Positions 45,572-54,060 of a stretch of 64,000 nucleotides of DNA are shown here, piece after piece. The translations under genes and the position numbers were made by a program. The notes below the pieces were generated by a model. The model did not search any database. It was not told where the DNA came from and was given only the letters and a program-made list of their open reading frames with translations. Position 1 is the stretch's first letter. The number at the start of each line of letters is the position of its first letter. Source of the DNA: Actinomycetota bacterium (GTDB taxonomy: Bacteria; Actinomycetota; Actinomycetes; Mycobacteriales; Micromonosporaceae); contig VAWN01000023.1 in the NCBI GenBank assembly GCA_005885555.1, forward strand, positions 115,610 to 179,609, read 5' to 3'.

Positions 45572-46758
45572 TTCAGGGCCGCCGCGGGGTTGCTGGCGGC
45601 GGAGATCAGTGCGTCCTGGTTCACCGCCCCGACCAGTACCCGACCGTCGTCGAGCAGCAGGACGGTGAACAGCTTGGCGGACAGCACCCGCCCGGTACCG
45701 AACGCCCCGTGCACCTGCGGCAGCCGGCCCAGGAGCCCCTGCATCGCGGCGGCGCGGTCGTCCCTGGGCGCGTTGGCGTCCTGCGGCAGCCGGGTGACCA
45801 GGACGGCCGTCCAGCCCTTGCCGATGACCGTCGACTTCGGTTCCGCGGCGGGACCGGCCGGCTTGGTCACGTTGCCCGGCTTCAGCTCCCTGGTGCCCCC
45901 GGGCGCGCCGGCCTTGTCTGCGCCGGCCTTGTCGCTGCCCTCGGTCACCTTCGCGCCGGGCGGCGGGTTGAACGCGAACACGCCGTCGTCCGGGCGCTTG
46001 AAGCTGACCTGGGTGAAGCCGATCTCGAACGCGGCCTTGTTCGGGTCGCCCTTGGCGAACACCTGCAACTGGATCGGCACGTGGGCGTCACCGTCGATCG
46101 CGATGCGTACCTCGGCGACCAGCGACGCGGTGTCCCGCGGCCGCAGGACCAGCTGGTACGCCTTGTGCTTGGCGACCAGCGCGTTGCTGTCGGTGGTGAC
46201 CACGGTCGTCGGGTCGAGCGCGGCCAGTACCCGGTCCGCGGCCTCCTGCGGCGTCTTCGGCAGGTCGGCGGGCAGCCCGCTCGGGGCCGCCTCCGGGTGC
46301 GGGCGGGCGTCCTTGTCGCTCTCCTGGTAGTGCGTGGCCGTGTTGTCCCGGCTGTTCCAGAGCCATGTGTCGGTGCCGTTGTGGACGATGTCCGACTCGC
46401 CGTTGGACCGGATCAGCGCCACGCGGGCCTTGTCCTTGCCGGAGTACCAGACGCGCATCGTGTTCGAACCGCTGATCAGCGAGGCGAGGTCGATGCCGCT
46501 GCTGCCGGCCGCACCGCCGCCGATGCCCGGCGGCAGTGCGATCAGGCCCAGATCGGCGCGCTCGACCACGGTACCCGAGACGCCTTCCAGCCGCGCGGTC
46601 TGCACGTCGACCAGCAACTGGGCGGCGCTGCGCGGCGGCAGCCGCACGTCGGCCGACGCCTGCATCGTGGTGACCAGCGCGCCGCCACCCAGGACAACCG
46701 CGACCAGACCGGCCGGTAGCGCCCACCGGAGCACCGGCCGGGACGTCAAGACGGACAT
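45568..46758 (-). CDS. LolA-like extracytoplasmic protein
   Basis: The 396-residue protein starts with a membrane anchor or signal sequence (residues 12-35, [20 protein letters not shown]) without lipobox cysteine. Residues about 40-250 resemble the LolA/LppX-type half-barrel (NTMRVWYSGKDKARVALI, WLWNSRDNTATHY). An Ala/Gly/Pro/Lys linker leads to a C-terminal globular part (about 305-396). Such proteins in Gram-positive bacteria may sense or carry lipids. It heads the ABC operon and is divergent from a two-component system, which suggests an envelope-sensing unit. Confidence 0.75.
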   Translation of the reverse strand: MSVLTSRPVLRWALPAGLVAVVLGGGALVTTMQASADVRLPPRSAAQLLVDVQTARLEGVSGTVVERADLGLIALPPGIGGGAAGSSGIDLASLISGSNTMRVWYSGKDKARVALIRSNGESDIVHNGTDTWLWNSRDNTATHYQESDKDARPHPEAAPSGLPADLPKTPQEAADRVLAALDPTTVVTTDSNALVAKHKAYQLVLRPRDTASLVAEVRIAIDGDAHVPIQLQVFAKGDPNKAAFEIGFTQVSFKRPDDGVFAFNPPPGAKVTEGSDKAGADKAGAPGGTRELKPGNVTKPAGPAAEPKSTVIGKGWTAVLVTRLPQDANAPRDDRAAAMQGLLGRLPQVHGAFGTGRVLSAKLFTVLLLDDGRVLVGAVNQDALISAASNPAAALK

Positions 46759-46871
46759 GCGTAACGCCTCCCTCAGTCTTCCCCTCGTGTACTCCCATCC
46801 TGCTTCGGGTCACCTGTGCGCGGCCTGAGACCTGCTGAGGATCGTCACAGCCGCGTGTCACGCTGTACCCC

Positions 46872-47540
46872 ATGCGGGTGCTGGTGGTGGAGGACGAGCC
46901 GCGGCTGGCCCGTGCGCTGCAGCGCGGGCTCACCGCCGAGGGCTACGCGGTCGACCTGGCCGCCGACGGGCTGACCGGACTGGAGGCGGCCCGGCACGAG
47001 GGGTACGACGCGGTCGTGCTGGACATCATGCTGCCCGGCCTGTCCGGGTACCGGATCGTGCGGACCCTGCGCGCCGAGCAGAACTGGGTACCGGTGCTGA
47101 TGCTGTCGGCCAAGGACGGCGAGTACGACCAGGCCGACGGGCTGGACTCCGGTGCCGACGACTACCTGACCAAGCCGTTCTCGTTCGTGGTGCTGCTCGC
47201 CAAGCTGCGCGCCCTGCTGCGCCGCGGCGCACCGCAGCGCCCCGCGGTGCTCAGCGCGGGCAGCCTGAGCCTGGATCCGGCGACCCGCCGGGTCACCCGC
47301 GACGGCCAGGAGATCGCGCTGACCACGCGCGAGTTCGCGTTGCTGGAGTACCTGATCCGGCATCGCGACGAGGTGGTCACCAAGACCGAGCTGCTCGACC
47401 ACGTGTGGGACGCCGGCGCCGACACCGACCCGAACGTGGTCGAGGTCTACGTCGGGTACCTGCGCCGCAAGATCGACCAGCCGTACAACGTGCGGTCGCT
47501 GCAGACCGTCCGCGGCGCCGGGTACCGGTTGGTGGGCTGA
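46872..47540 (+). CDS. OmpR-family response regulator
   Basis: The 222-residue protein has a receiver domain with the phosphorylation site Asp51 ([10 protein letters not shown]), acidic pocket VVEDEPR, and conserved Lys in LTKPFSF. A winged-helix domain follows from about 130 ([22 protein letters not shown] in parts). The histidine kinase gene begins 6 bases after its stop. Divergence from the LolA-like/ABC operon over 113 bases suggests that operon as target. Confidence 0.95.
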   Translation: MRVLVVEDEPRLARALQRGLTAEGYAVDLAADGLTGLEAARHEGYDAVVLDIMLPGLSGYRIVRTLRAEQNWVPVLMLSAKDGEYDQADGLDSGADDYLTKPFSFVVLLAKLRALLRRGAPQRPAVLSAGSLSLDPATRRVTRDGQEIALTTREFALLEYLIRHRDEVVTKTELLDHVWDAGADTDPNVVEVYVGYLRRKIDQPYNVRSLQTVRGAGYRLVG

Positions 47541-47545
47541 GGCAC

Positions 47546-48940
47546 ATGGGTTGGTTCCGGCGGCTGTCCCTGCGCGGGCGGTTGATGCTCATCGGCACCG
47601 GCGGCCTCGCCGTCGGCCTGCTGCTGGGCGGCCTGCTGCTGGTCTCCGTGCTGCGCCTGGTGCTGGACCAGGCGCTGGACTCCGGGGCCCGCCGGACCGC
47701 CGCCGACGTCGTGGAACTGCTGGACAACAACGGGCCGGTCGATCCGATCCCGACCGCGGGTACCCAGTACGTGCAGGTGATCGACGAGCGGGACCGGGTA
47801 CTGGCCGCGTCGATCAGCGCCGACCGGCTCAACCCGTTGCTGCACCGCGACGAGCTGGCCCGGGCCCGGCGGGGACACGCGATCGTGATCGGCGGCGACC
47901 GGGTCGGCATCGACGGCGACCTGCGCGTGGTCGCCGCGCAGACCCGGGCCGGCGACCGCACGGTACTCGTCGCGGCACCCCAGCAGGACATCACGCAGAG
48001 CCTGCGCACGGTCGCCCACGCGCTGCTGATCGCCTATCCGCTGCTGCTGGGTACCCTGGCGGCGCTGGCGTGGTGGGTGGTCGGCTGGACGCTACGGCCG
48101 GTCGAGCAGCTGCGCCGCGGCGCGGAGGAGATCAGCGCGGCGCAGGTCGGGCGGCTGCCGGTACCGGACGGTGAGGACGAGCTGCACCGCCTCGCGCTGA
48201 CCCTCAACCGGATGCTCGACCGCCTGGAGGCGGCCCGGATCCGGCAGCGCGCGTTCGTCGCGGACGCCGCCCACGAGCTGCGCAGCCCGATCGCGTCGCT
48301 GCGCACGCAGCTGGACGTGGCCGCGCACCTGGGGGAGCCGCCCGCGCCGGCCGACCTGTCCGCCGACGTCGACCGGCTCGGCCGGCTGGTCTCCGACCTG
48401 CTGCTGCTGGCCCGCGCCGACGAGGGCTACCCGGGGCTGCGCGGCCACGAGCCGGTCGAGCTGCGCGGGCTGCTGCTCGACGTGGCGGGGGCGTACGCCG
48501 GTGCGCGGGTACCCGTCGCCGTCGCACCCGGCGGTCCACAGTGGACGGTCGGCGACCAGGGCGCGCTGTGGCGGGTGCTGGACAACCTGGTCGGCAACGC
48601 GGTGCGGCACGCGGCGTCGGCGGTGACGCTGGCGGTACAGCGGTCGGCCGACCGGGCCGTGGTGAGCGTCGCCGACGACGGGCCGGGCATCCCGGAGCCG
48701 GACCGCGCGCGGGTCTTCGACCGGTTCACCCGGCTCGACGACGCGCGTACCCGTGACGACGGCGGGGCCGGCCTGGGCCTGGCCATCGTGCGGGAACTGG
48801 TGCGGCTGCACGGCGGCACGGTCACCCTCGGCGATGCGGCGCCCGGCCTGCGGGTGGCCGTCGCGCTGCCGGCCGGCGAGGCGCCTACACGCCCAGCCGA
48901 GCCTGCCGCAGCTTCGCCGTCAGCTCCTCCGGTCCGGTGA
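47546..48940 (+). CDS. Sensor histidine kinase
   Basis: The 464-residue protein has a membrane helix at about 16-38, an extracytoplasmic sensor region of about 120 residues, a second helix at about 158-180, a HAMP domain, the H-box [14 protein letters not shown] with His243, and the ATPase with N box [10 protein letters not shown] and G boxes DDGPGIP and GGAGLGL. An Ala/Pro-rich tail ends it. Its last 56 bases overlap the 3' end of the convergent TIGR03085 gene, so the tail is coded opposite another protein. Confidence 0.93.
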   Translation: MGWFRRLSLRGRLMLIGTGGLAVGLLLGGLLLVSVLRLVLDQALDSGARRTAADVVELLDNNGPVDPIPTAGTQYVQVIDERDRVLAASISADRLNPLLHRDELARARRGHAIVIGGDRVGIDGDLRVVAAQTRAGDRTVLVAAPQQDITQSLRTVAHALLIAYPLLLGTLAALAWWVVGWTLRPVEQLRRGAEEISAAQVGRLPVPDGEDELHRLALTLNRMLDRLEAARIRQRAFVADAAHELRSPIASLRTQLDVAAHLGEPPAPADLSADVDRLGRLVSDLLLLARADEGYPGLRGHEPVELRGLLLDVAGAYAGARVPVAVAPGGPQWTVGDQGALWRVLDNLVGNAVRHAASAVTLAVQRSADRAVVSVADDGPGIPEPDRARVFDRFTRLDDARTRDDGGAGLGLAIVRELVRLHGGTVTLGDAAPGLRVAVALPAGEAPTRPAEPAAASPSAPPVR

Positions 48941-49520
48941 GCTCCACCCGGGCGGCGCGCTGCCGGCCGTTCAGGAACAGCACCAGCTCGCCCGGTTCGC
49001 CGGTCAGCGTCACCTGTGCCGGACCGGTGTGGGTGCGCACGATACCGTACCCCGGCGCGGTGATCTCCACCCCGGCCTTGAACCGGCGCAGCGCCAGCCG
49101 GGCGGTCCCCGACACCCCGTGCCACAGCGCCCGGGTGGTCGTCGCGTCCAGCCGGCGCGGCTCCCACTCCGGCTGGGCCCGGCGCACGTCCTCGTGGTGG
49201 ATGAAGAACTCCAGCGTGTTGGTGGCGCGGTCGGTCGGCCCGAAGCCGGCCAGCGACCAGAACGGCGGCCGGCGCAGCATCCCGATCAGCTCCGCGTAGG
49301 GCCGCTTCGCGGCGGCGGCGCGCACCTGTTCGGTGAACCCGCTCACCGGTTTGACCAGGATGCCCACCGCGGCGTCCGGGCGGCGTTCCCGGATCACCAG
49401 GTGGGCGGCGAGGTCTTTGGTGGTCCAGCCTTCGCACAGCGTCGGCCGGTCGGGACCGAGCTCCTCGAACAGGTCGCACAGGGCAGCCCGTTCCAGCCGG
49501 GCAACATTGACGGCGCTCAC
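48885..49520 (-). CDS. TIGR03085-type DinB-like protein
   Basis: The 211-residue protein belongs to the maleylpyruvate-isomerase/DinB-like group called TIGR03085: start with [20 protein letters not shown], then [20 protein letters not shown] (parts), and [13 protein letters not shown]. Histidines in DLAAHL and FFIHHEDV can bind a metal. In actinobacteria the related enzymes use mycothiol. It is the last gene of the ABC-TetR operon: the TetR stop at 49521 abuts its GTG start at 49520. Confidence 0.85.
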   Translation of the reverse strand: MSAVNVARLERAALCDLFEELGPDRPTLCEGWTTKDLAAHLVIRERRPDAAVGILVKPVSGFTEQVRAAAAKRPYAELIGMLRRPPFWSLAGFGPTDRATNTLEFFIHHEDVRRAQPEWEPRRLDATTTRALWHGVSGTARLALRRFKAGVEITAPGYGIVRTHTGPAQVTLTGEPGELVLFLNGRQRAARVELTGPEELTAKLRQARLGV

Positions 49521-50135
49521 TCAAGGAATGCTAGCCGCCGGCACGTCGAGGGGCTCCAGGAGGTACCGGTGGATCGTCGGCGCGACCGCGGCGACCACCA
49601 CCTCCGGCGGTGCGGCGGCCAGCGGCTCGACCTTCAGCACGTACCGGATCAGCCCGAGCCCGATCATCTGTGTCGCCACCAGCGAACCGCGCAGGGGCGC
49701 CTCGGCCGGGTCGAGCTGCAGTTGGCTGATCACCCGCCGGATGACCCGGGTGGTGAGGAACTCCCGCAGCATCCGGGCCGACCAGTCGTGCTGCAGTCCA
49801 CTGCGCAGCAGCGCCACCGCCGCCGGCCCGCTCACCGGGTGGTCCCAGACCGACAGGAACGTGCGGACCAGCCGCTCCGGCAGCTCCTCGGTGCTCCCGT
49901 CGAGCACCCGCGGCAGGATTTGCGCCGGGTCGATGGGAGCGTTGACCGTCGCCAGGAACAGCTGGTCCTTGGTACCGAAGTAGTGGTGGACCAGTGCCGG
50001 GTCGACCCCGGCGCCGGTCGCGATGGCCCGGATGGAGGCCCGGTCGTACCCCTTCTCCGCGAAGGCCTCGCGGGCCGCCGCGATGATCGCCTCCCGGGTG
50101 TCCTGGTTGCCGGGCCGCCGTCCGGTCCGTGCCAT
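49521..50135 (-). CDS. TetR-family transcriptional regulator
   Basis: The 204-residue protein has the TetR helix-turn-helix near the start (AAREAFAEKGYDRASIRAIA, then ALVHHYFGTKDQLF) and a helical ligand domain with TetR_C-type features. I choose ATG 50135, 8 bases after the permease stop; an upstream start would run into the permease. As third gene of an ABC exporter operon it probably controls that operon, with the inverted repeat at 51636-51647 as candidate operator. Confidence 0.9.
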   Translation of the reverse strand: MARTGRRPGNQDTREAIIAAAREAFAEKGYDRASIRAIATGAGVDPALVHHYFGTKDQLFLATVNAPIDPAQILPRVLDGSTEELPERLVRTFLSVWDHPVSGPAAVALLRSGLQHDWSARMLREFLTTRVIRRVISQLQLDPAEAPLRGSLVATQMIGLGLIRYVLKVEPLAAAPPEVVVAAVAPTIHRYLLEPLDVPAASIP

Positions 50136-50143
50136 CGCCTGCC

Positions 50144-50881
50144 TCAATCCGTCCGGCGCCGCAGGGTCGCCGCGGCAAAGCTCAGCGCGAGGACGATGCA
50201 ACCGACCACGATGATCAGGTCCCGCCACATCAGCGGGGTCGGGTCGACGTGTGCCCCGACCTCCTGCAGCCCCTGTACCGCATAAGTGAGCGGCATCACC
50301 TTGGACAGCGCCTGCATCCAGCCGGCCATCTGGTCACGCGGCGCGAACAGGCCGCACAGGAAGATCTGCGGGAACACCACGAGCGGCATGAACTGCACCG
50401 CCTGGAACTCGGTGCGGGCGAACGCGCTGAAGAACAGCCCGAGCGCCACGCCGAGGATCGCGTCGGCCACCGCGAACACGATGACCAGTCCCGTGGTGCC
50501 CGCGGTGCTCAGGTTGAACGCCCAGTAGGCCAGCCCGGTCGCCACGCCGGCCTGTACCGCCGCGACCAGACCGAAGGACAGCCCGTACCCGAAGAGCAGG
50601 TCGGGCTTGTTCAGTGGGGTGGTCAGCAGGCGTTCGAGGGTGCCGCTGGTCCGCTCGCGCAGCATGGCGATGCTGGTGATCAGGAACATGATGGCGAACG
50701 GGAACAGGCCCAGCATGATGAGCCCGATCTCGTTGAACACCCCGGGCTGCTTCTCGAACAGGTAGTACACGAGGGTCAGCAGCACCACCGGTACCAGGAC
50801 GACCAGCGCCAGCGTCCGCTTGTCGTGGCGCAGCTGGGTCAGCACCCGTCGGGTCGTGCTGAACAGGATCCGCGGGCTCAT
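50144..50881 (-). CDS. ABC-2 type exporter permease (DrrB-like)
   Basis: The 245-residue permease has six helices, with the ABC-2 features RTLALVVLVPVVLLTLVYYL, ERTSGTLERLLTTPL and QAVQFMPLVVFPQIFLCGLF. These match drug-resistance permeases of the DrrB type. Start and ATPase stop overlap by ATGA. It should form a multidrug exporter with the upstream ATPase. Confidence 0.9.
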   Translation of the reverse strand: MSPRILFSTTRRVLTQLRHDKRTLALVVLVPVVLLTLVYYLFEKQPGVFNEIGLIMLGLFPFAIMFLITSIAMLRERTSGTLERLLTTPLNKPDLLFGYGLSFGLVAAVQAGVATGLAYWAFNLSTAGTTGLVIVFAVADAILGVALGLFFSAFARTEFQAVQFMPLVVFPQIFLCGLFAPRDQMAGWMQALSKVMPLTYAVQGLQEVGAHVDPTPLMWRDLIIVVGCIVLALSFAAATLRRRTD

Positions 50882-51609
50882 GAGGCCACCTCCACCGGCT
50901 CCTGTGCCCGGATCAGCCGCAGGAACGCCTCGTCCAGATCGTGCGTGTCGGCGGCGCGGCGTACCGCGTCGACGGTGTCGTCGGCGATGATCCGGCCCTC
51001 GCGGATGAGGATCAGCCGGTCGCACCGCCCCGCCTCGTCCATCACGTGGCTGGAGACCAGCAGGGTGACACCGGAGGCGGCCAGCTCGCGGAACTTGCGC
51101 CACAACTCCTCGCGCAGCACCGGGTCCAGCCCGACCGTCGGCTCGTCGAGGATCAGCACGTCCGGCCTGCCGACCAGCGCGCAGGCCAGCGAGGCCCGGC
51201 TGAACTGTCCACCGGACAGCGAGCCGACCATCTGGTTGGCGGCGTCGGACAGGCCGACGTCGGCGATGGCCCGGTCGGCATCGGCCCGCGTGACGCCCTT
51301 GTACAGCGAGGCGAAGTAGCGGACGTTCTCCCGCACCGTCATGTCGGCGTAGACGCTCGGTGCCTGGGTGAGGTAGCCGATGCGCGACCGCAACGCGGCC
51401 GATCCGGCCGGCTGCCCGAGCACGGTCACGCTGCCCGAGCGCACCTTCTGCACCCCGACGATCGCGCGCATCAGGGTGGTCTTGCCGCTGCCGCTGGGCC
51501 CGAGCAGGCCGGTCACGCCGCCGGTGGCCACCGACGTGCCGATGCCGTGCAGGACCTCCTTATGGCCGCGTACCACGACGAGGTCCCGGACCTCGATCGC
51601 CACGTCCAT
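50878..51609 (-). CDS. ABC exporter ATPase (DrrA-like)
   Basis: The 243-residue ATPase has Walker A GPSGSGKTTL (37-46), signature SLSGGQFSRASLACAL and Walker B VLILDEPTVGLDP. The signature carries Phe-Ser after SGGQ in place of the usual Gln-Arg or Lys-Gln, which is uncommon but known. ATG 51609 has TGAGGAG 6 bases upstream. It heads the operon ATPase-permease-TetR-TIGR03085 and is divergent from a MerR gene. Confidence 0.92.
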   Translation of the reverse strand: MDVAIEVRDLVVVRGHKEVLHGIGTSVATGGVTGLLGPSGSGKTTLMRAIVGVQKVRSGSVTVLGQPAGSAALRSRIGYLTQAPSVYADMTVRENVRYFASLYKGVTRADADRAIADVGLSDAANQMVGSLSGGQFSRASLACALVGRPDVLILDEPTVGLDPVLREELWRKFRELAASGVTLLVSSHVMDEAGRCDRLILIREGRIIADDTVDAVRRAADTHDLDEAFLRLIRAQEPVEVAS

Positions 51610-51635
51610 GGCTCACTCCTCAAAACTCATCAGGT

Positions 51636-51647
51636 GTTGAACTCAAC
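51636..51647. promoter_or_regulatory. Inverted repeat in the ABC/MerR divergent promoter region
   Basis: GTTGA-AC-TCAAC is a 5-2-5 inverted repeat midway between the two divergent starts (51609 and 51701). It is AT-rich in comparison with its surroundings. I infer an operator for the TetR or the MerR regulator of this locus. Confidence 0.5.
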
Positions 51648-51700
51648 GCTAGATGAAATCGTGTCGACGGGCAAGCACGCGGATGTGTTTTGCTTCTGAC

Positions 51701-52066
51701 ATGAATGTGGGGCTCACGGTGGGGGAGGCCGCCGCGAAGGTCGGCCTGTCCGTGCACACGCTGCGGTGGTACGAGCAGGAGGGGCTGGTCAGCCCGGTCG
51801 GGCGGGACGCGGCCGGGCGCCGCCGGTACCGGTCGGAGGACCTGGACTGGCTGCAGCTGCTGACCTGCCTCCGGGGTACCGGGATGCCGGTGCGGGACAT
51901 GCGCCGGTATGCGGAGCTGGCGCGGACCGGCGACGCGACGATCGGGGAACGGCTGCGGCTGTTCGAGGAGCACCGCGAGCGGGTACTGGAACGCATCGCC
52001 GAACTGGAGCGCGACCTCGACGCGATCAACGGGAAGATCAGGTTCTACCGGCGGTTGGCGCAGTGA
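51701..52066 (+). CDS. MerR-family transcriptional regulator
   Basis: The 121-residue protein has the MerR helix-turn-helix (TVGEAAAKVGLSVHTLRWYE) followed by the family GLVSPVGRDAAGRRRY and a C-terminal coiled coil. It lacks a cysteine cluster, so a metal sensor is unlikely. ATG 51701 is preferred over 51653. It is divergent from the exporter operon, with 91 bases between, and convergent with a VOC gene. Confidence 0.9.
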   Translation: MNVGLTVGEAAAKVGLSVHTLRWYEQEGLVSPVGRDAAGRRRYRSEDLDWLQLLTCLRGTGMPVRDMRRYAELARTGDATIGERLRLFEEHRERVLERIAELERDLDAINGKIRFYRRLAQ

Positions 52067-52112
52067 CCTGGGCGGCGCGGGTTCCCGCGCCGCCCACGTT
52101 GTGCCGCACCGG

Positions 52113-52445
52113 TCAGGGCTGGAGCAGGCCGACGACGTTGCCGTCGGGGTCCTTGACCGCGGCGATCAGCCGGCCGCCGCCGACGTCCTTGACGTCCTGT
52201 ACGACCTCCGCGCCGGCGTCGACGAGCTGCTTCAGCGCGCCGTGCACGTCATCGACGTGGAAGTAGGGCGTGGTTCCGTGCTGGTGACCTTGCGGGTCCA
52301 GGCCGATGTCCTGGCCGTCGATGGTGAAGCCGACGTAGTACGGCGAGTCGGACGTCGGTTCCGCACCCAGCAGCTCGCCGAACCTGGCCTTGGCCGCGGC
52401 GAGGTCCCGGACCGGGTAGATGATCGTCTTGACGCCTTGCGACAT
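52113..52445 (-). CDS. Single-domain VOC (glyoxalase-like) protein
   Basis: The 110-residue protein has one VOC unit: TIIYPVRDLAAAKARFGELLGA and PYFHVDDVHGALKQL, ending DPDGNVVGLLQP. It is probably dimeric. ATG 52445 has GGAGGAG about 6 bases upstream. It is divergent from the ECF sigma gene, and VOC or related small proteins are often controlled by neighbouring ECF factors of this type; here that is inference. Confidence 0.88.
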   Translation of the reverse strand: MSQGVKTIIYPVRDLAAAKARFGELLGAEPTSDSPYYVGFTIDGQDIGLDPQGHQHGTTPYFHVDDVHGALKQLVDAGAEVVQDVKDVGGGRLIAAVKDPDGNVVGLLQP

Positions 52446-52508
52446 GGTGCACTCCTCCTGCAGTGTTCGGTCACCGTTATGACCTGCCCCGACGGAAGAA
52501 TGTGACGG

Positions 52509-53366
52509 GTGGACGAGGACTTTCTGGCCGACCGGTTCGAGGCGCACCGGGCGCACCTGCGCTCGGTGGCCTACCGGATGCTCGGCTCGGCGAGCGAGGC
52601 CGACGACGCGGTACAGGAGGCGTGGCTGCGGCTGCACCGCGCGGACACCAGCGGCGTGCAGAACCTGGCCGGTTGGTTGACCACGGTCGTCGCCCGGGTC
52701 TGCCTCACCATGCTGCAGTCCCGGCGCTCGCGTCGCGAGGAGCCGCTGGGCGCCCTGGAACCCGAGCCGGGTGCCGGTCCCGAGCACGAGGCGGTGCTCG
52801 CCGACTCGGTCGGAGTCGCGCTGCTGGTGGTCCTCGACACGCTCACGCCCGCGGAACGGCTGGCGTTCGTGCTGCACGACATGTTCGCCGTACCGTTCGA
52901 GGAGATCGCGCCGATCGTCGAGCGCACGCCGACCGCGGCGCGGCAGCTGGCCAGTCGCGCGCGGCGTCGGGTACAAGGAACGGCTCCGGCGACCGACGCG
53001 GACCCGGCGCGGCACCGGCAGGTCGTCGCCGCGTTCCTGGCGGCGTCCCGCAACGGCGACTTCGACGCGCTGCTCTCGTTGCTCGACCCGGACGTGGTCC
53101 TGCGCGCGGACAGCACGGTCGTGCGGATGGGCGGTGGTGCCGCGGAGGTGCGTGGCGCGGCCGAGGTGGCGCAGACGTTCTCCGGGCGGGCGCGGGCCGC
53201 GCAGCCGGCGCTCGTCAACGGCGCCCCCGGCCTGGTCTGGGCGATGGACGGGCAGCCGCGGGTCGCGTTCACCTTCACGATCATGGACGGCGACATCGTG
53301 GCGATCGAGATGATCGCCGATCCGCAGCGCCTCGCGCGGCTGGAACTCACCCTCTTCGACGGATGA
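52509..53366 (+). CDS. ECF sigma factor with SnoaL-like C-terminal domain (SigJ-like)
   Basis: The 285-residue protein has sigma region 2 (FEAHRAHLRSVAYRMLGSASEADDAVQEAWL in parts), sigma region 4 (LTPAERLAFVLHDMF, RTPTAARQLASRARRR) and a fused SnoaL/NTF2-like domain from about 170 (RQVVAAFLAASRNGDFDALLSLLDPDVVL in parts). The fused domain replaces an anti-sigma factor in this group. I do not see the WLPEP motif of typical ECF41 factors. GTG 52509 is the start with best context. Confidence 0.9.
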   Translation: MDEDFLADRFEAHRAHLRSVAYRMLGSASEADDAVQEAWLRLHRADTSGVQNLAGWLTTVVARVCLTMLQSRRSRREEPLGALEPEPGAGPEHEAVLADSVGVALLVVLDTLTPAERLAFVLHDMFAVPFEEIAPIVERTPTAARQLASRARRRVQGTAPATDADPARHRQVVAAFLAASRNGDFDALLSLLDPDVVLRADSTVVRMGGGAAEVRGAAEVAQTFSGRARAAQPALVNGAPGLVWAMDGQPRVAFTFTIMDGDIVAIEMIADPQRLARLELTLFDG

Positions 53367-53374
53367 TCAACTGC

Positions 53375-53388
53375 ACCACGGGCGTGGT
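53375..53388 (+). promoter_or_regulatory. Operator-like inverted repeat of the toxin-antitoxin promoter
   Basis: ACCACG-GG-CGTGGT is a perfect 6-2-6 inverted repeat that touches the -10 box TACGGT (53388-53393). This is where ribbon-helix-helix antitoxins usually bind to repress their own operon. Confidence 0.55.
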
Positions 53389-53393
53389 ACGGT
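53388..53393 (+). promoter_or_regulatory. -10 element before the probable toxin gene
   Basis: TACGGT ends 6 bases before GTG 53400, with no ribosome-binding site. The transcript would be leaderless. Confidence 0.5.
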
Positions 53394-53399
53394 GTCCCG

Positions 53400-53708
53400 G
53401 TGCAGGAGCGTTACGGCTTCACCCCCGAGGGCCTGCACAACTTGGCGGTGTACGGGATCTCGCCGGCGGCCGTGTGGTCGGCGCTGACCGCTTTGCACCG
53501 TGTCGTCCGGCACCTCTGTGACGACCTGGACGAAGCCGATGTGAAGGTGGTGTTCGCGGAGACCAATGGTGAACACCTGGTGGTGTTCCTGACGGAGTCC
53601 GATCGCGACGACAATGACTGGAACATCGTCGCCGCTCGACCGATGTGGCCGGATGAGGTGGCCATGTTCGACAAGTTGGTCGCAGGGGGTAGCCATGAAG
53701 CGGGATAA
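53400..53708 (+). CDS. Probable toxin of a type II toxin-antitoxin pair
   Basis: The 102-residue protein has the order FTPEGLHNLAVYGISPAAVW (helices), a beta-rich middle (VKVVFAETNGEHLVVFLTES) and an end DDNDWNIVAARPMWPDEVAMF. The sequence order (HxxxRGIS-like helix, then strands, then xxxxW.I..AR.M...E) recalls small RelE/BrnT-like or DUF4258-like toxins, but I cannot name a family firmly. It overlaps the next gene by 14 bases, and that gene codes a ribbon-helix-helix protein. Hence toxin-antitoxin is the best explanation. Confidence 0.6.
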   Translation: MQERYGFTPEGLHNLAVYGISPAAVWSALTALHRVVRHLCDDLDEADVKVVFAETNGEHLVVFLTESDRDDNDWNIVAARPMWPDEVAMFDKLVAGGSHEAG

Positions 53709-53997
53709 GCGGGTCAACGAAGCGCTCGAAGGAAGCCTCACCGACGTCCTCGCCGACGGTGCCGAGGCGTCGCTGGCCACACCGGACACCGGTACGCCGA
53801 TGGTGAGCAGATCACTACGGATGCCGCTGCAGACCTATGAACGGTTGCAGGCCGCCGCGGCGGCCCGACACATGCCGATCACCACGCTGATGCGCGATCT
53901 CATCGAGGCCGGGCTGGCCGAACTCGACGACACCGCGACCGTACCCTTAGCCGACGTCCGCCGGGCTCTCGCCGCGCTCGCCACGCGAGCCGCGTGA
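53695..53997 (+). CDS. Ribbon-helix-helix (CopG-like) antitoxin
   Basis: The 100-residue protein has an N-terminal arm, then SRSLRMPLQTYERLQAAAAA RHMPITTLMRDLIEAGLAEL read as a strand followed by two helices, the ribbon-helix-helix DNA-binding fold of CopG/BrnA-type antitoxins. ATG 53695 has CGCAGGGGG upstream. It is second in the pair, so toxin-first order as in brnTA and higBA. A strong hairpin follows the stop. Confidence 0.75.
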   Translation: MKRDKRVNEALEGSLTDVLADGAEASLATPDTGTPMVSRSLRMPLQTYERLQAAAAARHMPITTLMRDLIEAGLAELDDTATVPLADVRRALAALATRAA

Positions 53998-54010
53998 TTT
54001 CTTGGTGGAC

Positions 54011-54052
54011 CTTGGACGCTTGTACCCCTTGGCGGGGGCACAAGCGTCCAAG
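54011..54052. terminator. Large bidirectional hairpin terminator
   Basis: CTTGGACGCTTGT (54011-54023) and ACAAGCGTCCAAG (54040-54052) form a perfect 13-base stem, extended by CCCC/GGGG inside with a six-base loop. It lies between the antitoxin gene (ends 53997) and the convergent acidic-protein gene (ends 54061), so it can serve both. Confidence 0.85.
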
Positions 54053-54060
54053 ATTGCGGA

